Below are positions 35,135 through 43,679 of a DNA stretch of 64,000 nucleotides, piece after piece. Numbering within the stretch: position 1 is the stretch's first letter; each line of letters opens with the position of its first letter. The position numbers and the translations under genes are program-made. Under the pieces are notes generated by a model, which ran no database searches, was not told the DNA's origin, and saw nothing but the letters and a program-made list of their open reading frames with translations. The DNA comes from Pararhodonellum marinum (GTDB lineage: Bacteria > Bacteroidota > Bacteroidia > Cytophagales > Cyclobacteriaceae), in NCBI RefSeq assembly GCF_015354735.1, contig NZ_JACEFJ010000004.1, positions 124,001 through 188,000 of the forward strand, given 5' to 3'.

Positions 35135-36358
35135 ATGAAAGATAGAAGGCGTTTTTTAAAAAATTCAGGACTTGCCACTTTGTCCATGTTGGTGGGGGCT
35201 GAAATTGTGTTTGCTTCAAAATTGCCCAAAGGTTATCTTCCTTTAGCTCTTTCTGATCCTGAAACGCTGAAGGAATTCGGGAAAATGGAGGAGTTGATTG
35301 TGCTGAATGACAAACCCTGGAATATAGAAACCCCCTCCCATCTACTGGATGACAAAATCACCCCTGCTGAAAAAATGTTTGTCCGAAACAATGGACTCGT
35401 TCCTGAAATCAGCGACTTGAGGACTTGGATGCTAAAAATCGGCGGGGAATCCGTCAATCAGGAAAAGACTTATTCTCTGGCTGAAATAAAGAATGGATTT
35501 GTTCACCATACGTATCAGATTACCCTGGAGTGTGGTGGCAACGGACGAGGTGAATTCTATCCCCCTACTGAAGGTAACCAATGGGGTGTCGGGGCGGTAT
35601 CCTCTGCCGAGTGGACTGGAATTCGGCTAAAGGACCTTTTGCAGGAGGTAGGGGTTAAAAAAAATGCGGTATATGTAGGCTATCATGGCAACGATGGACA
35701 TCTCAGTGGTGATCCTAAAAAGGAAGCCATTTCAAGAGGCATACCCATTGCCAAAGCCATGCAGGAAGAGACTTTAATCGCCTTTGGCATGAACGGAAAA
35801 GACATTCCTTTGATCCATGGGCATCCTTTACGCTTGGTGGCTGGCGGATATCCGGCTTCTGTATCAGGTAAGTGGCTGACTGGGCTTTCCATCCGTGACA
35901 GGATACATGACGGTGCCAAAATGGAATCTCCATCCTATAGAGTACCCTGTGAACCAGTGGCCGCGGGTGTCGAGGTTTCTCCTGAAGACATGTGTATCAT
36001 AGAGTCTATGCCTGTAAGATCCGTATTGACCTATCCTAAAACAGGAGCCATCCTTAATCTGGGTCGCTCACTGGAAATAAGGGGCCATGCTTGGGCAGGG
36101 GAATTACAAGTAGATCAAGTTGCTTATTCCTTCGATTTTGGCAGTACTTGGAATAAATGTGTGCTTGATAAGCCAAGAAATCGGTTTGCTTGGCAGCATT
36201 TTTCTGCAAAAATAGATTTCCCCAAAAAGGGCTATTATGAGATTTGGGCCAAAGCCACCGACGAAAAAGGCATTTCACAACCGATGGTGGTTCCGGGCTG
36301 GAATCCCAAAGGCTACCTCAATAATGCCTGTCACCGAATTGCAGTAAAAGTAAGGTGA
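35135..36358 (+). CDS. Sulfite dehydrogenase/oxidase-like molybdoenzyme, Tat-exported (SorA-like)
   Basis: 407 residues from ATG 35135. This start gives a twin-arginine signal (MKDRRRFLKNSGLATLSMLV) ending near residue 30, so the folded cofactor-loaded enzyme is exported by Tat. It has the sulfite oxidase fold: a molybdopterin domain with the Mo-ligand Cys in LECGGNGRGEF (commonly ECAGNGR) and conserved WTGIRLKDLL, GHPLRLVAGGYP and GKWLTGLSIRD. A C-terminal dimerisation Ig-like domain has VDQVAYSFDFGSTW. The next gene, a c-type cytochrome, overlaps its stop and is the probable electron acceptor. Sulfite as substrate is inferred from family and neighbour. Confidence 0.9.
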   Translation: MKDRRRFLKNSGLATLSMLVGAEIVFASKLPKGYLPLALSDPETLKEFGKMEELIVLNDKPWNIETPSHLLDDKITPAEKMFVRNNGLVPEISDLRTWMLKIGGESVNQEKTYSLAEIKNGFVHHTYQITLECGGNGRGEFYPPTEGNQWGVGAVSSAEWTGIRLKDLLQEVGVKKNAVYVGYHGNDGHLSGDPKKEAISRGIPIAKAMQEETLIAFGMNGKDIPLIHGHPLRLVAGGYPASVSGKWLTGLSIRDRIHDGAKMESPSYRVPCEPVAAGVEVSPEDMCIIESMPVRSVLTYPKTGAILNLGRSLEIRGHAWAGELQVDQVAYSFDFGSTWNKCVLDKPRNRFAWQHFSAKIDFPKKGYYEIWAKATDEKGISQPMVVPGWNPKGYLNNACHRIAVKVR

Positions 36359-36822
36359 TGGAAAAAAGAGATTTAAAAAAGTTGCTCGACTCATTGGGGC
36401 TGTTGAGTTTGCTTTTGCTGGGATTGATGGTCGTTGTATTGGCTTTTGTTTTTACACTACGTTTCCAGCCAGATATTTTTGTAGCGGGTATTGGGGAAGA
36501 ACATCTTATAGAAGAAAGTGGGCCAATCATAGGTCCAATTGAGGAGGGAATCCATGTGGAAACAGGATTGATAGCAGGGGAGGGCCTGACTGCAGTCATT
36601 GCCAATTGCACCAATTGCCACTCTGCCAAACTCGTGACCCAAAACCGATTTACCGCAGAAGGTTGGATCAGGGTGATCCGGTGGATGCAGGAAACCCAGG
36701 ATTTATGGGACCTGGGGACCAATGAGGAATTGATCGTAGCTTATTTAGCAAAATATTATGCTCCCGAGGAGCTGGGAAGAAGAAAGCAATTGAAGGTGGA
36801 TGAATGGTATGAATTGGAGTAA
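36358..36822 (+). CDS. Membrane-anchored monohaem cytochrome c (SorB-like)
   Basis: 154 residues. An uncleaved or signal-anchor hydrophobic helix (about 14-37, LLSLLLLGLMVVVLAFVF) is followed by a periplasmic domain. It has a single haem-c site, NCTNCHSAKL (CxxCH), and a possible distal Met in VIRWMQETQDLW. The ATG overlaps the TGA of the molybdoenzyme (TGATG), so the two are translationally coupled. The arrangement matches SorAB sulfite dehydrogenases, in which the cytochrome subunit passes electrons to the respiratory chain. The membrane anchor and reduced size distinguish it from the soluble SorB I know of. Confidence 0.87.
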   Translation: MEKRDLKKLLDSLGLLSLLLLGLMVVVLAFVFTLRFQPDIFVAGIGEEHLIEESGPIIGPIEEGIHVETGLIAGEGLTAVIANCTNCHSAKLVTQNRFTAEGWIRVIRWMQETQDLWDLGTNEELIVAYLAKYYAPEELGRRKQLKVDEWYELE

Positions 36823-37180
36823 TATTGTGAAAACAGATTTTACTTTTTACCTAGGTTAAGATATTTTAATATTTGATATTCATTGATATGGGATATAAAT
36901 CAAATTACGATTTACGATTTACGTGACACGGGTTTTGAATTATAAAGATGAATGATGAAGGAGAGTTACGAGATACGAATCTTTCAGCCTCAAGCTTCAA
37001 CCCTCAAGCCTACAATATTTACTACTTACAACTTTTACCAATTACATCCCAACTACAACCTCTTACTATTTCCGACATCTGTTAGGTTTTCTCTACTTAC
37101 ACCTTTGAGCTTTTCCTCTGTTCTCTGATATCCTGATTATTGAATTATCAAAAATTAAATTGAACCGAATCACAAGGAGA
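36823..37180. repeat. Non-coding spacer with heptamer direct repeats and low-complexity tract
   Basis: Contains TTACGAT, TTACGAT, TTACG in direct tandem (36905-36923), a related TTACGAGATACGAA (36965-36978), and a pyrimidine-rich stretch with CTCAAGC/CAACCCTCAAGCC (36988-37010). The plus strand from about 36980 to 37135 is dominated by C and T with ACTTAC and TTAC words. No gene is visible. Confidence 0.55.
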
Positions 37181-37218
37181 AAAATCACCCCATTATAGTT
37201 TGGACTATAAAGGGGTGA
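37180..37218 (-). terminator. Intrinsic terminator of the gene at 37234-37740
   Basis: TCACCCC-A-TTATAGT, loop TTGG, ACTATAA-A-GGGGTGA: two perfect 7-bp stems separated by one A-A mismatch. T5 follows on the minus strand. Confidence 0.85.
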
Positions 37219-37233
37219 AATCTCGAAGGTAAA

Positions 37234-37740
37234 TTAGTTGAGTTCAGGTACTTTCTCCAATTTGGTCAGGCAGGATTGAATGATAATCTGCCATTTTTGC
37301 ATGAGTGGATGTTCTCCATCATTATCTGAGAAAATATCACTGTCATAAAACTCCAAAACCACCTCTTTTTCTCCGTCAAGTTTCAAGGCCAGGTAATCCA
37401 ATACCACATTTTTGTTCTTTCCCTGGCCGGTTTGATGTGTTTTTTTTATTTCTGAAAGTTCACAGCATTGATCCAGATTTACAAGGTGGGTCAATGGATT
37501 CGCATCGAATTTGGCATAAAGCAATTTTTTCTTCGAAAGATCAATGCCTATGCCGTATAGGTTTCTCCAATAATCCACCTCGTTCAAGTTAAGTTGGTGG
37601 GTTTTGGCCAAACTCTCCATGATTTCACGTTGCTGTGTCTTTCTTTTGGATTGTTTTCTATGATGAAAGTAAAATGGCGCAACAAAGGCCAAGAGGGCAA
37701 GCAGGGATATCCCTAGGCTGACCGGTTCAATGTCAATCAT
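37234..37740 (-). CDS. Unknown single-TM protein (168 aa)
   Basis: 168 residues. One N-terminal hydrophobic helix (about 8-25, SLGISLLALLAFVAPFYF) is followed by a basic segment (HHRKQSKRKTQQRE), giving a topology with a cytoplasmic C-terminal domain. That domain (YGIGIDLSKKKLLYAKFDAN, VVLEFYDSDIFSDNDGEH) looks like a small beta-rich fold. No family recognised. A strong terminator follows. It heads a run of three unknown envelope-type genes on the minus strand, each well spaced and so probably independently transcribed. Confidence 0.72.
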   Translation of the reverse strand: MIDIEPVSLGISLLALLAFVAPFYFHHRKQSKRKTQQREIMESLAKTHQLNLNEVDYWRNLYGIGIDLSKKKLLYAKFDANPLTHLVNLDQCCELSEIKKTHQTGQGKNKNVVLDYLALKLDGEKEVVLEFYDSDIFSDNDGEHPLMQKWQIIIQSCLTKLEKVPELN

Positions 37741-37864
37741 GGTTTCTGATTAAAATGTTGAGATAAGGGTATAGGTGACTGTAGAGAACAAATCTGATCT
37801 CACACAGTCTAGAAAGCAGAAGGATTCGACGCAAGTGAATCCTTGGCTTAATAGAATACCTTAT

Positions 37865-38227
37865 CTACCAGAAATAATGAAAGGGGTATAGGAAAGTGAT
37901 GGCCTGAAAAATGGGCCTTTTGTGGGCCAATACATGCAATTTGACTTTGAGCGCTTTGCAAAGCAAGTACTCCCCAAAATACGGCAATTCCAAAAAAGAG
38001 GCTTTTTCTGAACCACCTGAATCATTGACCACAAGCAGCTTTCCGGATGTGCCCATAAAAAATTGACCGCCCCCTTCATTAAAAACTAAGAGATTGTCAA
38101 TGGTGGCACTATTGTCAGTAGCCTTGTCTTCCCCTTTTACCTGAGGAAATGACCATGACATACCCAAGATCAGAAAGGCCATCCCAATGGCCAAAAGTGA
38201 TTGCTGAAAGTTGGTTTTTTTGTTCAT
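37865..38227 (-). CDS. Unknown secreted protein (120 aa)
   Basis: 120 residues. A signal peptide of about 32 residues (SLLAIGMAFLILGMSWSF) is followed by a short Gly/Asn-rich beta-like domain (NLLVFNEGGGQFFMGTSGK, LLVVNDSGG). The last 25 residues (KALKVKLHVLAHKRPIF) change in character to basic and aromatic, which could be genuine or the result of a frameshift. No family recognised. I keep it because of the clear export signal, with moderate confidence. Confidence 0.5.
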   Translation of the reverse strand: MNKKTNFQQSLLAIGMAFLILGMSWSFPQVKGEDKATDNSATIDNLLVFNEGGGQFFMGTSGKLLVVNDSGGSEKASFLELPYFGEYLLCKALKVKLHVLAHKRPIFQAITFLYPFHYFW

Positions 38228-38407
38228 GGACAGTGATCGGATTGAGAAAATCAGATCGACAATTTAGGTCAAAATCCACACCATTTTTATTGAATTGGAA
38301 ATAAATAATTTTGGGAATAATTCCTAAAATGATCCGACTCTTTAGGTCTCCTTAGTTTGGCCTGTTTTTCACCAATTCAGACCCGAGGATCAGGTTATTC
38401 TAACAGT

Positions 38408-39073
38408 TTATTGTATTTCCACTCCATACATCAGGAAGCCGGTCTCCTTTTCAATTTCTTTGGTGACAATCATCCTGTTGCCTTCTAAAGCGATCACCTC
38501 GTAAAATTCCCCTTCAGAGTATTTCCCGGATTTGAAGTCTTTGGTTCTCAGTTTTATCAAGACCTTGCCGTCCTTTTCCTCTAAGGGAGCATTGAGATTG
38601 ATATTTGAAGTTTCGTTGACCTCTTTTGTTGTTGCCCTCCATTGATCTCTCGAGTATTTTGTCTCTACTTTCAAAACCATCTTCTTCCCTTTCACTGCCT
38701 GACTTACTTCTTGAAAAGTAACTGGGCTTTCCTTAAAAATCCGCGCCGTGTACATAGAGGTTTTGGAAAACCAGGAATTTTCAATGGACCTGTAGCTGAT
38801 GTAAATATGGCTTGCTCCTTTCATGGAAGCTTCAGTCCGGAGTTTTGTCAGAGCCCTGTTATTGATGGAGTTTATGGGAGAAAATGAAAAAAATCCTCTG
38901 GCCTTTGCAAAAATCTGATCTCCCTTTAGCATGTCCTTACCCTCCGCAAGTTCATCCAGGATTTTGATGTTTTCCACCGGGGTAAAACCTGCAATATGCC
39001 ACTCGTCAGACTGGGCAAAGGATTGCGTTTGAAAAAACAATAAAACAATTAAATAAATGATTGGACTTTTCAC
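38408..39073 (-). CDS. Unknown secreted protein (221 aa)
   Basis: 221 residues with a signal peptide (about 1-20, IYLIVLLFFQTQSFAQ). The start is GTG. The mature part begins SDEWHIAGFTPVENIKILDE, has a conserved-looking NRALTKLRTEASMKGASHIY (helix then strand, as in periplasmic DUF4156/RcsF-like small domains), and ends in beta strands (EGEFYEVIALEGNRMIVTKE). Function unknown. Its downstream neighbour on this strand is 180 nt away, with a 23-bp imperfect palindrome between them (38308-38330). Confidence 0.7.
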   Translation of the reverse strand: MKSPIIYLIVLLFFQTQSFAQSDEWHIAGFTPVENIKILDELAEGKDMLKGDQIFAKARGFFSFSPINSINNRALTKLRTEASMKGASHIYISYRSIENSWFSKTSMYTARIFKESPVTFQEVSQAVKGKKMVLKVETKYSRDQWRATTKEVNETSNINLNAPLEEKDGKVLIKLRTKDFKSGKYSEGEFYEVIALEGNRMIVTKEIEKETGFLMYGVEIQ

Positions 39074-39403
39074 GTTATTGAAAATTTAGTTAAAAACGAT
39101 GGAAAAATAGTGCTTTTTACTTTTGTTGTATTATGTTTTGAAAAACTTAACCTAAAATTTACATTGACTGATATCCCATTTCATTTTTGCATAAACCTCC
39201 CTTTTGATTTTGAGAATCCTTAAAGGCTTGGTAATCTAGCAGATGCTGTTTTTTCTAGATCATAATATATTGTTGACTGTACAAAGAGCTTGTAAATAAA
39301 AGGGAAAAGATTTTATAGCCTAAATGGAAGGTAAAAAAGACCACCGGTTTTTAGGTGTTTTTTTCTTGGTTTGAAAACTGCAATCAGATCGAAATGATGA
39401 AAA
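39074..39403. other. Intergenic region left of the polysaccharide locus
   Basis: Contains a weak minus-strand terminator candidate for the WbsX-like gene (CACC/GGTG at 39342-39357 with T-rich flanks on both sides). Nothing else is recognisable. Confidence 0.4.
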
Positions 39404-40504
39404 TTAAATATTGTCTTTTAAACTCTTGAGAAAATCCTCCCCATATTTTTGGTCGGGCTCCAGGTGACAGCCTTCAGCCCATTCATTCCAGGCATTGATA
39501 AATAAAAACTGCCTGTCCTTAGGCAGGTTATTTTTGGTGTAGTCTGCTAGTTTTTTCACCCATGCTCCAAAAAGTTCCGGACTGGAGTTTACAAATATTC
39601 TCGCATGTTTCCTTTTACGGGGAGAATTATCCCATGAAGGACAGGCGCATCGAAAATAGGGATAAGCTGGAATCTGCCTGTTTTCCATATTGTTTTTCAT
39701 GGTGATGTAATCGTACACGCCATTCTCATAAATGCCGTTTTTTCGAATTCCGGTAGTGTGCAATAATTTATTGAAGAGGTATTGAAATTTTTTTCTTTTA
39801 TGGATTTTCAAACCTTGGCATGAGACATCCGGCGCAAACTCCATTCCGGCATCAAATCCGCTTTTGACCGGGTCGTCGTCCCTTGAAAAATTTTCCATTC
39901 TGATAAGGTACAAATCATCAAATCCGGCTTTCTTTGCCTCCTTTCTCCATATCATAGTAGCCTCTTCGATGAATGGGTGAATCTCTGATCTGTATACCAA
40001 TAAAACGGGTTTATTACCTATTTTTATGTACCGTGGATCTCGAAAAAACTTCATCAAATATTTGATGTGCGCCAAATCATCCTCCAATGAATAACTTTGC
40101 ACTTGGAGAATTTCTTTGTCCTTTCCATCCCATCGCCTTGTCCAGCTTTCATTTGCCCAACTTAAGCAATAATTAAAATCGATGTCGGAGGTAAGCCATT
40201 GTTCTAAAGGTTTTTCCAAAAGCAATTTGCCATTGAACCAGTAGTGATAAAAGCAGAATCCATAAATCCCATAGGCTTTTGCCAGATCGGCTTGTTTTCT
40301 CATGACCTCTACATCATTCAAATCATAATAGTCTCCATCAGCGGGAACATGCGGCTGATAATGGCCTTCAAAAACCGGTTTTGTCTTTCGAACATTGGTC
40401 CACTCTGTAAAGCCCTTTCCCCACCATGAGTCGTTTTCAGGAATTGCATGGAATTGAGGTAAATAGAGTGCAATAGGTTTGATAGGGGAATTATTTGTGT
40501 CCAT
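39404..40504 (-). CDS. WbsX-like glycoside hydrolase/transferase family protein, copy 1
   Basis: 366 residues of the GH99-like WbsX family (PF14307), found in O-antigen and exopolysaccharide loci. Key blocks: ALYLPQFHAIPENDSWWGKG, FTEWTNVRKTKPVF, GHYQPHVPADGDYYDL, GFCFYHYWFNGKLLLEKP, LSWANESWTRRWDG and FINAWNEWAEGCHLEPD. No signal peptide, so cytoplasmic. The family is related to endo-mannosidases, but its role in polysaccharide assembly is not settled. A collinear paralogue of the same length is at 42519-43619, on the same strand with two plus-strand genes between. Confidence 0.9.
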   Translation of the reverse strand: MDTNNSPIKPIALYLPQFHAIPENDSWWGKGFTEWTNVRKTKPVFEGHYQPHVPADGDYYDLNDVEVMRKQADLAKAYGIYGFCFYHYWFNGKLLLEKPLEQWLTSDIDFNYCLSWANESWTRRWDGKDKEILQVQSYSLEDDLAHIKYLMKFFRDPRYIKIGNKPVLLVYRSEIHPFIEEATMIWRKEAKKAGFDDLYLIRMENFSRDDDPVKSGFDAGMEFAPDVSCQGLKIHKRKKFQYLFNKLLHTTGIRKNGIYENGVYDYITMKNNMENRQIPAYPYFRCACPSWDNSPRKRKHARIFVNSSPELFGAWVKKLADYTKNNLPKDRQFLFINAWNEWAEGCHLEPDQKYGEDFLKSLKDNI

Positions 40505-40680
40505 TAAGTGGTTTAAATATAAAATGTCAAATAAAAAATATAAATTTAATACTTTTCCAATGATAAAAAGAGTTTTGGAAACTTTTCCAAAAAGATAATG
40601 AAATTACCACTTTACCAATTGGGCATCAGCACTTAATAGTCGTCTAAAAAGTAAGAACTAACCTTCGTTAAAAAAACACA

Positions 40681-41484
40681 ATGTCTTTTTTCAGTTTTAA
40701 AGCCAAGCAAAAACCAATTCCCAATGCAAAAGAGGACGAATTGAATCGAATAAGGTCAATGGCCTTTGAAGAATCTGGGGTTGCGGTGGGGATATTTGAC
40801 AAGCCTTTTCAATTTCACCATGCTGCCAGTTTTGTCAATACCTATAAGGAGATCTTTCAGGATGAGATTTACAAATTTGATCCTCTGGTTACTTCTGGTG
40901 GATTAATATTGGATTGTGGAGCCAACATGGGCTTAAGTGTCTTGTATTTTGCACTGAATTATCCGGATCATAAAATCCTGGCCTTTGAGCCGGAAGCTGA
41001 AATTTTTGAGGTCTTGAAAGGAAATGTAATGGCATTCGACCTTAAGAATGTGACTTTATATAAAAAGGCGGTTTGGATTGAGGAAAGCGAACTTGTTTTT
41101 CATTCAGATGGAGGAATGGGAGGAAGGATACATACCATCTATAAAAATTCACCTGCTGAGGTGACCAAGGTAAAGACCATTGAATTGAAAAAATTATTGA
41201 ATGAAAAGGTTGATTTTTTGAAAATTGATATTGAAGGGGCTGAGTATGAGGTATTAAAGGATTGCAAGAATGAACTTTCCAAAGTGAAACATTTATTTTT
41301 TGAATACCATAATGATGTTTTTAAAGTTCAGACGTTGCATGAACTATTGCAGATGGTGGTAGAGGAAGGTTTTACTTATCATCTTAAGGAGTCAAGTGCA
41401 AGAATGAAACCATTCATAGACAAAGACTTGATTTGTGAACGCTATGACATGGCTATTACAGTTTTTTGTTCAAAAAAAGATTAA
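40681..41484 (+). CDS. FkbM family methyltransferase
   Basis: 267 residues. The SAM-binding motif is LILDCGANMGLSVLYFALNY (about 76-95), followed by LAFEPEAEIFEVLKGNV and the FkbM signature VDFLKIDIEGAEYEVLKDC. It lacks a signal peptide. FkbM-type enzymes O-methylate sugars or polyketides; within a glycosyltransferase locus, sugar methylation is the likely role, by inference. It is divergent from WbsX copy 1 and co-directional with the glycosyltransferase 72 nt downstream. Confidence 0.93.
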   Translation: MSFFSFKAKQKPIPNAKEDELNRIRSMAFEESGVAVGIFDKPFQFHHAASFVNTYKEIFQDEIYKFDPLVTSGGLILDCGANMGLSVLYFALNYPDHKILAFEPEAEIFEVLKGNVMAFDLKNVTLYKKAVWIEESELVFHSDGGMGGRIHTIYKNSPAEVTKVKTIELKKLLNEKVDFLKIDIEGAEYEVLKDCKNELSKVKHLFFEYHNDVFKVQTLHELLQMVVEEGFTYHLKESSARMKPFIDKDLICERYDMAITVFCSKKD

Positions 41485-41556
41485 GCACATGTATTGATCA
41501 ATTCGAATCAATAGAATTAAAACCTACTTCGAAAGCTAAGATAAAAAAATGTTATT

Positions 41557-42441
41557 ATGCTAAGTATAGTGATTTGCTCAATTGATGTGGAACGATTGAG
41601 GACTTTAAAGGAAAACATAAGGCTCACCGTTGGCGTGCCTTATGAAATCATTGCCATTGACAATTCCATTGATCCCAGGGGAATAACCAGTGTTTACAAC
41701 CAAGGGGCAAAAGAAGCAACCTTCGAAAATCTATTGTTTGTCCACGAAGATGTCAAATTCAACACGCAGGATTGGGGTAAATTACTGGTAGACAACCTAA
41801 GTCAAAAAAATGTCGGTTTGGTAGGGATTGCCGGATGTGCTTACAAAACAAGGTTTCCTACTGGATGGATTTCTCATGGTCTGGAGTATAGACTGATCAA
41901 AATTAATCTCATACAACACTACAAATATGAGAAGAAAGAAAGTTTGCATGCTTTCCAAAGAATAGGAGAAGAAAAGCTTGCCAGAGTGGCCTGTGTAGAT
42001 GGGGTATTTTTAGCCACCAAAAAAAAGGTGGTTGAAGAATTTCCGTTTGATGAAAGCTTAAAAGGCTTTCATGGGTACGACATTGATTTTGCGATTGCAG
42101 TCAATCAAAAATACGAAGTGTATGTCACCTTTGAGGTGCTAGTAGAACATTTTTCTGAAGGCACATTGAATTCTGAATGGATAGAAAGTACATTTTATAT
42201 CAATCAGAAATGGGCAGATCAATTGCCTCTCAACCCTCTTAATCTGATAAAAAGAGAAATGGCCATCTGTGAAAAACATACCTTTCGCACTATTCTGAAG
42301 TTCTTCAGCCAGCATGTCCCCATAGGAAGGATGTACGGTGTGCTGAAGATAAGTGCCCTGAAGCAGTTGGATTATGCCACCTATCTGAAAATGTATTTTT
42401 CCTTGGCTAAGGCCTACCTAAGTAAACAGGAAAAGAGCTGA
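41557..42441 (+). CDS. Glycosyltransferase (family 2-like)
   Basis: 294 residues. The N-terminal half has the GT-A pattern: MLSIVICSIDVERL, PYEIIAIDNSIDPRGITSVY and then ENLLFVHEDVKF, where HED stands in for the DxD metal motif. ARVACVDGVFLATKKKVVEE and FHGYDIDFAIAV complete it. This is closest to the Glyco_tranf_2_5 type. No membrane segment is present. It follows the FkbM gene and converges on WbsX copy 2. The donor and acceptor sugars are unknown. Confidence 0.85.
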   Translation: MLSIVICSIDVERLRTLKENIRLTVGVPYEIIAIDNSIDPRGITSVYNQGAKEATFENLLFVHEDVKFNTQDWGKLLVDNLSQKNVGLVGIAGCAYKTRFPTGWISHGLEYRLIKINLIQHYKYEKKESLHAFQRIGEEKLARVACVDGVFLATKKKVVEEFPFDESLKGFHGYDIDFAIAVNQKYEVYVTFEVLVEHFSEGTLNSEWIESTFYINQKWADQLPLNPLNLIKREMAICEKHTFRTILKFFSQHVPIGRMYGVLKISALKQLDYATYLKMYFSLAKAYLSKQEKS

Positions 42442-42504
42442 TGTCAAGCTCATGTAAATTTTTGATATCATCACGCTGAACTGTTCTAAGGAACTTCCCA
42501 AAAT

Positions 42505-42534
42505 CAAATGTTGTCCCTTCAAATGTTGTCCCTT
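42505..42534. repeat. Perfect 15-bp tandem duplication across a stop codon
   Basis: CAAATGTTGTCCCTT occurs twice in direct tandem. On the minus strand each unit reads AGG GAC AAC ATT TGA in frame (after A), so the last four residues RDNI and the stop of WbsX copy 2 are repeated directly after the stop. Confidence 0.9.
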
Positions 42535-43619
42535 AATGCTTCTAAAAATTGATGCCCATATTTAGAATCCGGTTCTAGGTGGCATCCTTCCCCCCATTCA
42601 TTCCATGCATTGATAAATAAAAATTGCTTGTCTGTACTTAGGCGTTTTTCGGTGTATGCTTTTAGGGTCTTTATCCATTCTCCAAAGGCTTTGGGACTTA
42701 TATTGACATAAATCTGCGCATCTTGACTTCTTCTTGGAGAATTGTCCCAAGATGGACATGCACATCTGAAATAAGTATAATTTGGCGTTACCCGTTCTTC
42801 CATATTGGATTTAAGATCCGAGTAGTCATATACATAATTTGTAAAATAGCCGCTTCGTCGGACCTTAGTGTAATGGAGAACCTTACTCAGACGGTACCTG
42901 AGCAGGTTTTTTTTCAGGACTTTCAATCCTTGACAAGTCCCGTCTGGGGCAAACTCCATTCCGGCATCAAAACCACTTAGGGAAGGCGCTTGATTTCTGA
43001 CAAAGTTTTCCATCCTGATCAAATAAAGGTCTTCGAAACCCGCTTTTTTTGCTTCTTGACGCCAGATATCCGTAGCCTCTTTGATGAAAGGATGGAGTTC
43101 GGTCCTATACATCAGGAGTACAGGTTTGTTTCCGACTTTGATGTATCTAGGGTCATTAAAAAACTTCATTAAATACCTGATATGGGCCAGCTCATCCTCC
43201 TTGGAGTAATTTTGCTGCATCAATACTTCCTGTTCTTTACCATCCCATCGCCTGGTCCAGTTTTCGTTTGCCCAGCTGAGGCAATAATTGAAATCGATAT
43301 TTGAGGCCAGCCATTCTTCCACCGGTTTTTCCAAAAGCAATTTGCCGCTAAACCAATAATGGTAAAAGCAAAATCCATAAATACCGTAGGATTTGGCCAG
43401 ATCTGCTTGCCTTCGCATGGTTTCAAGATTGGTGAGATCGTAGTAGTCCCCATCGAGGGGAACATGAGGCTGATAATGTCCGGGGAAAACAGGTTTTGAT
43501 TTTTTCACATTGGTCCATTCCGTAAATCCTTTTCCCCACCATTCATTGTTCTCAGGAATTTCATGGAATTGGGGTAGATAGAGTGCAATGGGTTTCATTT
43601 CCGAATTGGGGTTACTCAT
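42519..43619 (-). CDS. WbsX-like glycoside hydrolase/transferase family protein, copy 2
   Basis: 366 residues from ATG 43619; a longer reading from TTG 43661 adds 14 residues absent in copy 1. It shares every motif of copy 1 in the same order (ALYLPQFHEIPENNEWWGKG, GFCFYHYWFSGKLLLEKP, LSWANENWTRRWDG, FINAWNEWGEGCHLEPD) and has identical length, so the two are paralogues, with differences scattered through the chain. It lies 60 nt beyond the start of the ABC exporter's 3' neighbour, in line with a minus-strand operon including the exporter and two glycosyltransferases. The 3' end has a 15-bp tandem duplication that includes the stop codon. Confidence 0.9.
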   Translation of the reverse strand: MSNPNSEMKPIALYLPQFHEIPENNEWWGKGFTEWTNVKKSKPVFPGHYQPHVPLDGDYYDLTNLETMRRQADLAKSYGIYGFCFYHYWFSGKLLLEKPVEEWLASNIDFNYCLSWANENWTRRWDGKEQEVLMQQNYSKEDELAHIRYLMKFFNDPRYIKVGNKPVLLMYRTELHPFIKEATDIWRQEAKKAGFEDLYLIRMENFVRNQAPSLSGFDAGMEFAPDGTCQGLKVLKKNLLRYRLSKVLHYTKVRRSGYFTNYVYDYSDLKSNMEERVTPNYTYFRCACPSWDNSPRRSQDAQIYVNISPKAFGEWIKTLKAYTEKRLSTDKQFLFINAWNEWGEGCHLEPDSKYGHQFLEALRDNI

Positions 43620-43679
43620 TGTTTTTCTTTTATAACCTAAAGCGTTTTTAGAATAAGCCAAATTGCATACATCAAATCA

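Noticed and set aside
36905-36923. Possible CRISPR-like array in the heptamer region
   Set aside because: Units are contiguous 7-mers with no spacers and no cas genes nearby.
41492-41513. TATTGAT/ATCAATA inverted repeat between FkbM and glycosyltransferase genes
   Set aside because: AT-rich 7-bp arms, no T-tract, no conserved position; likely chance.
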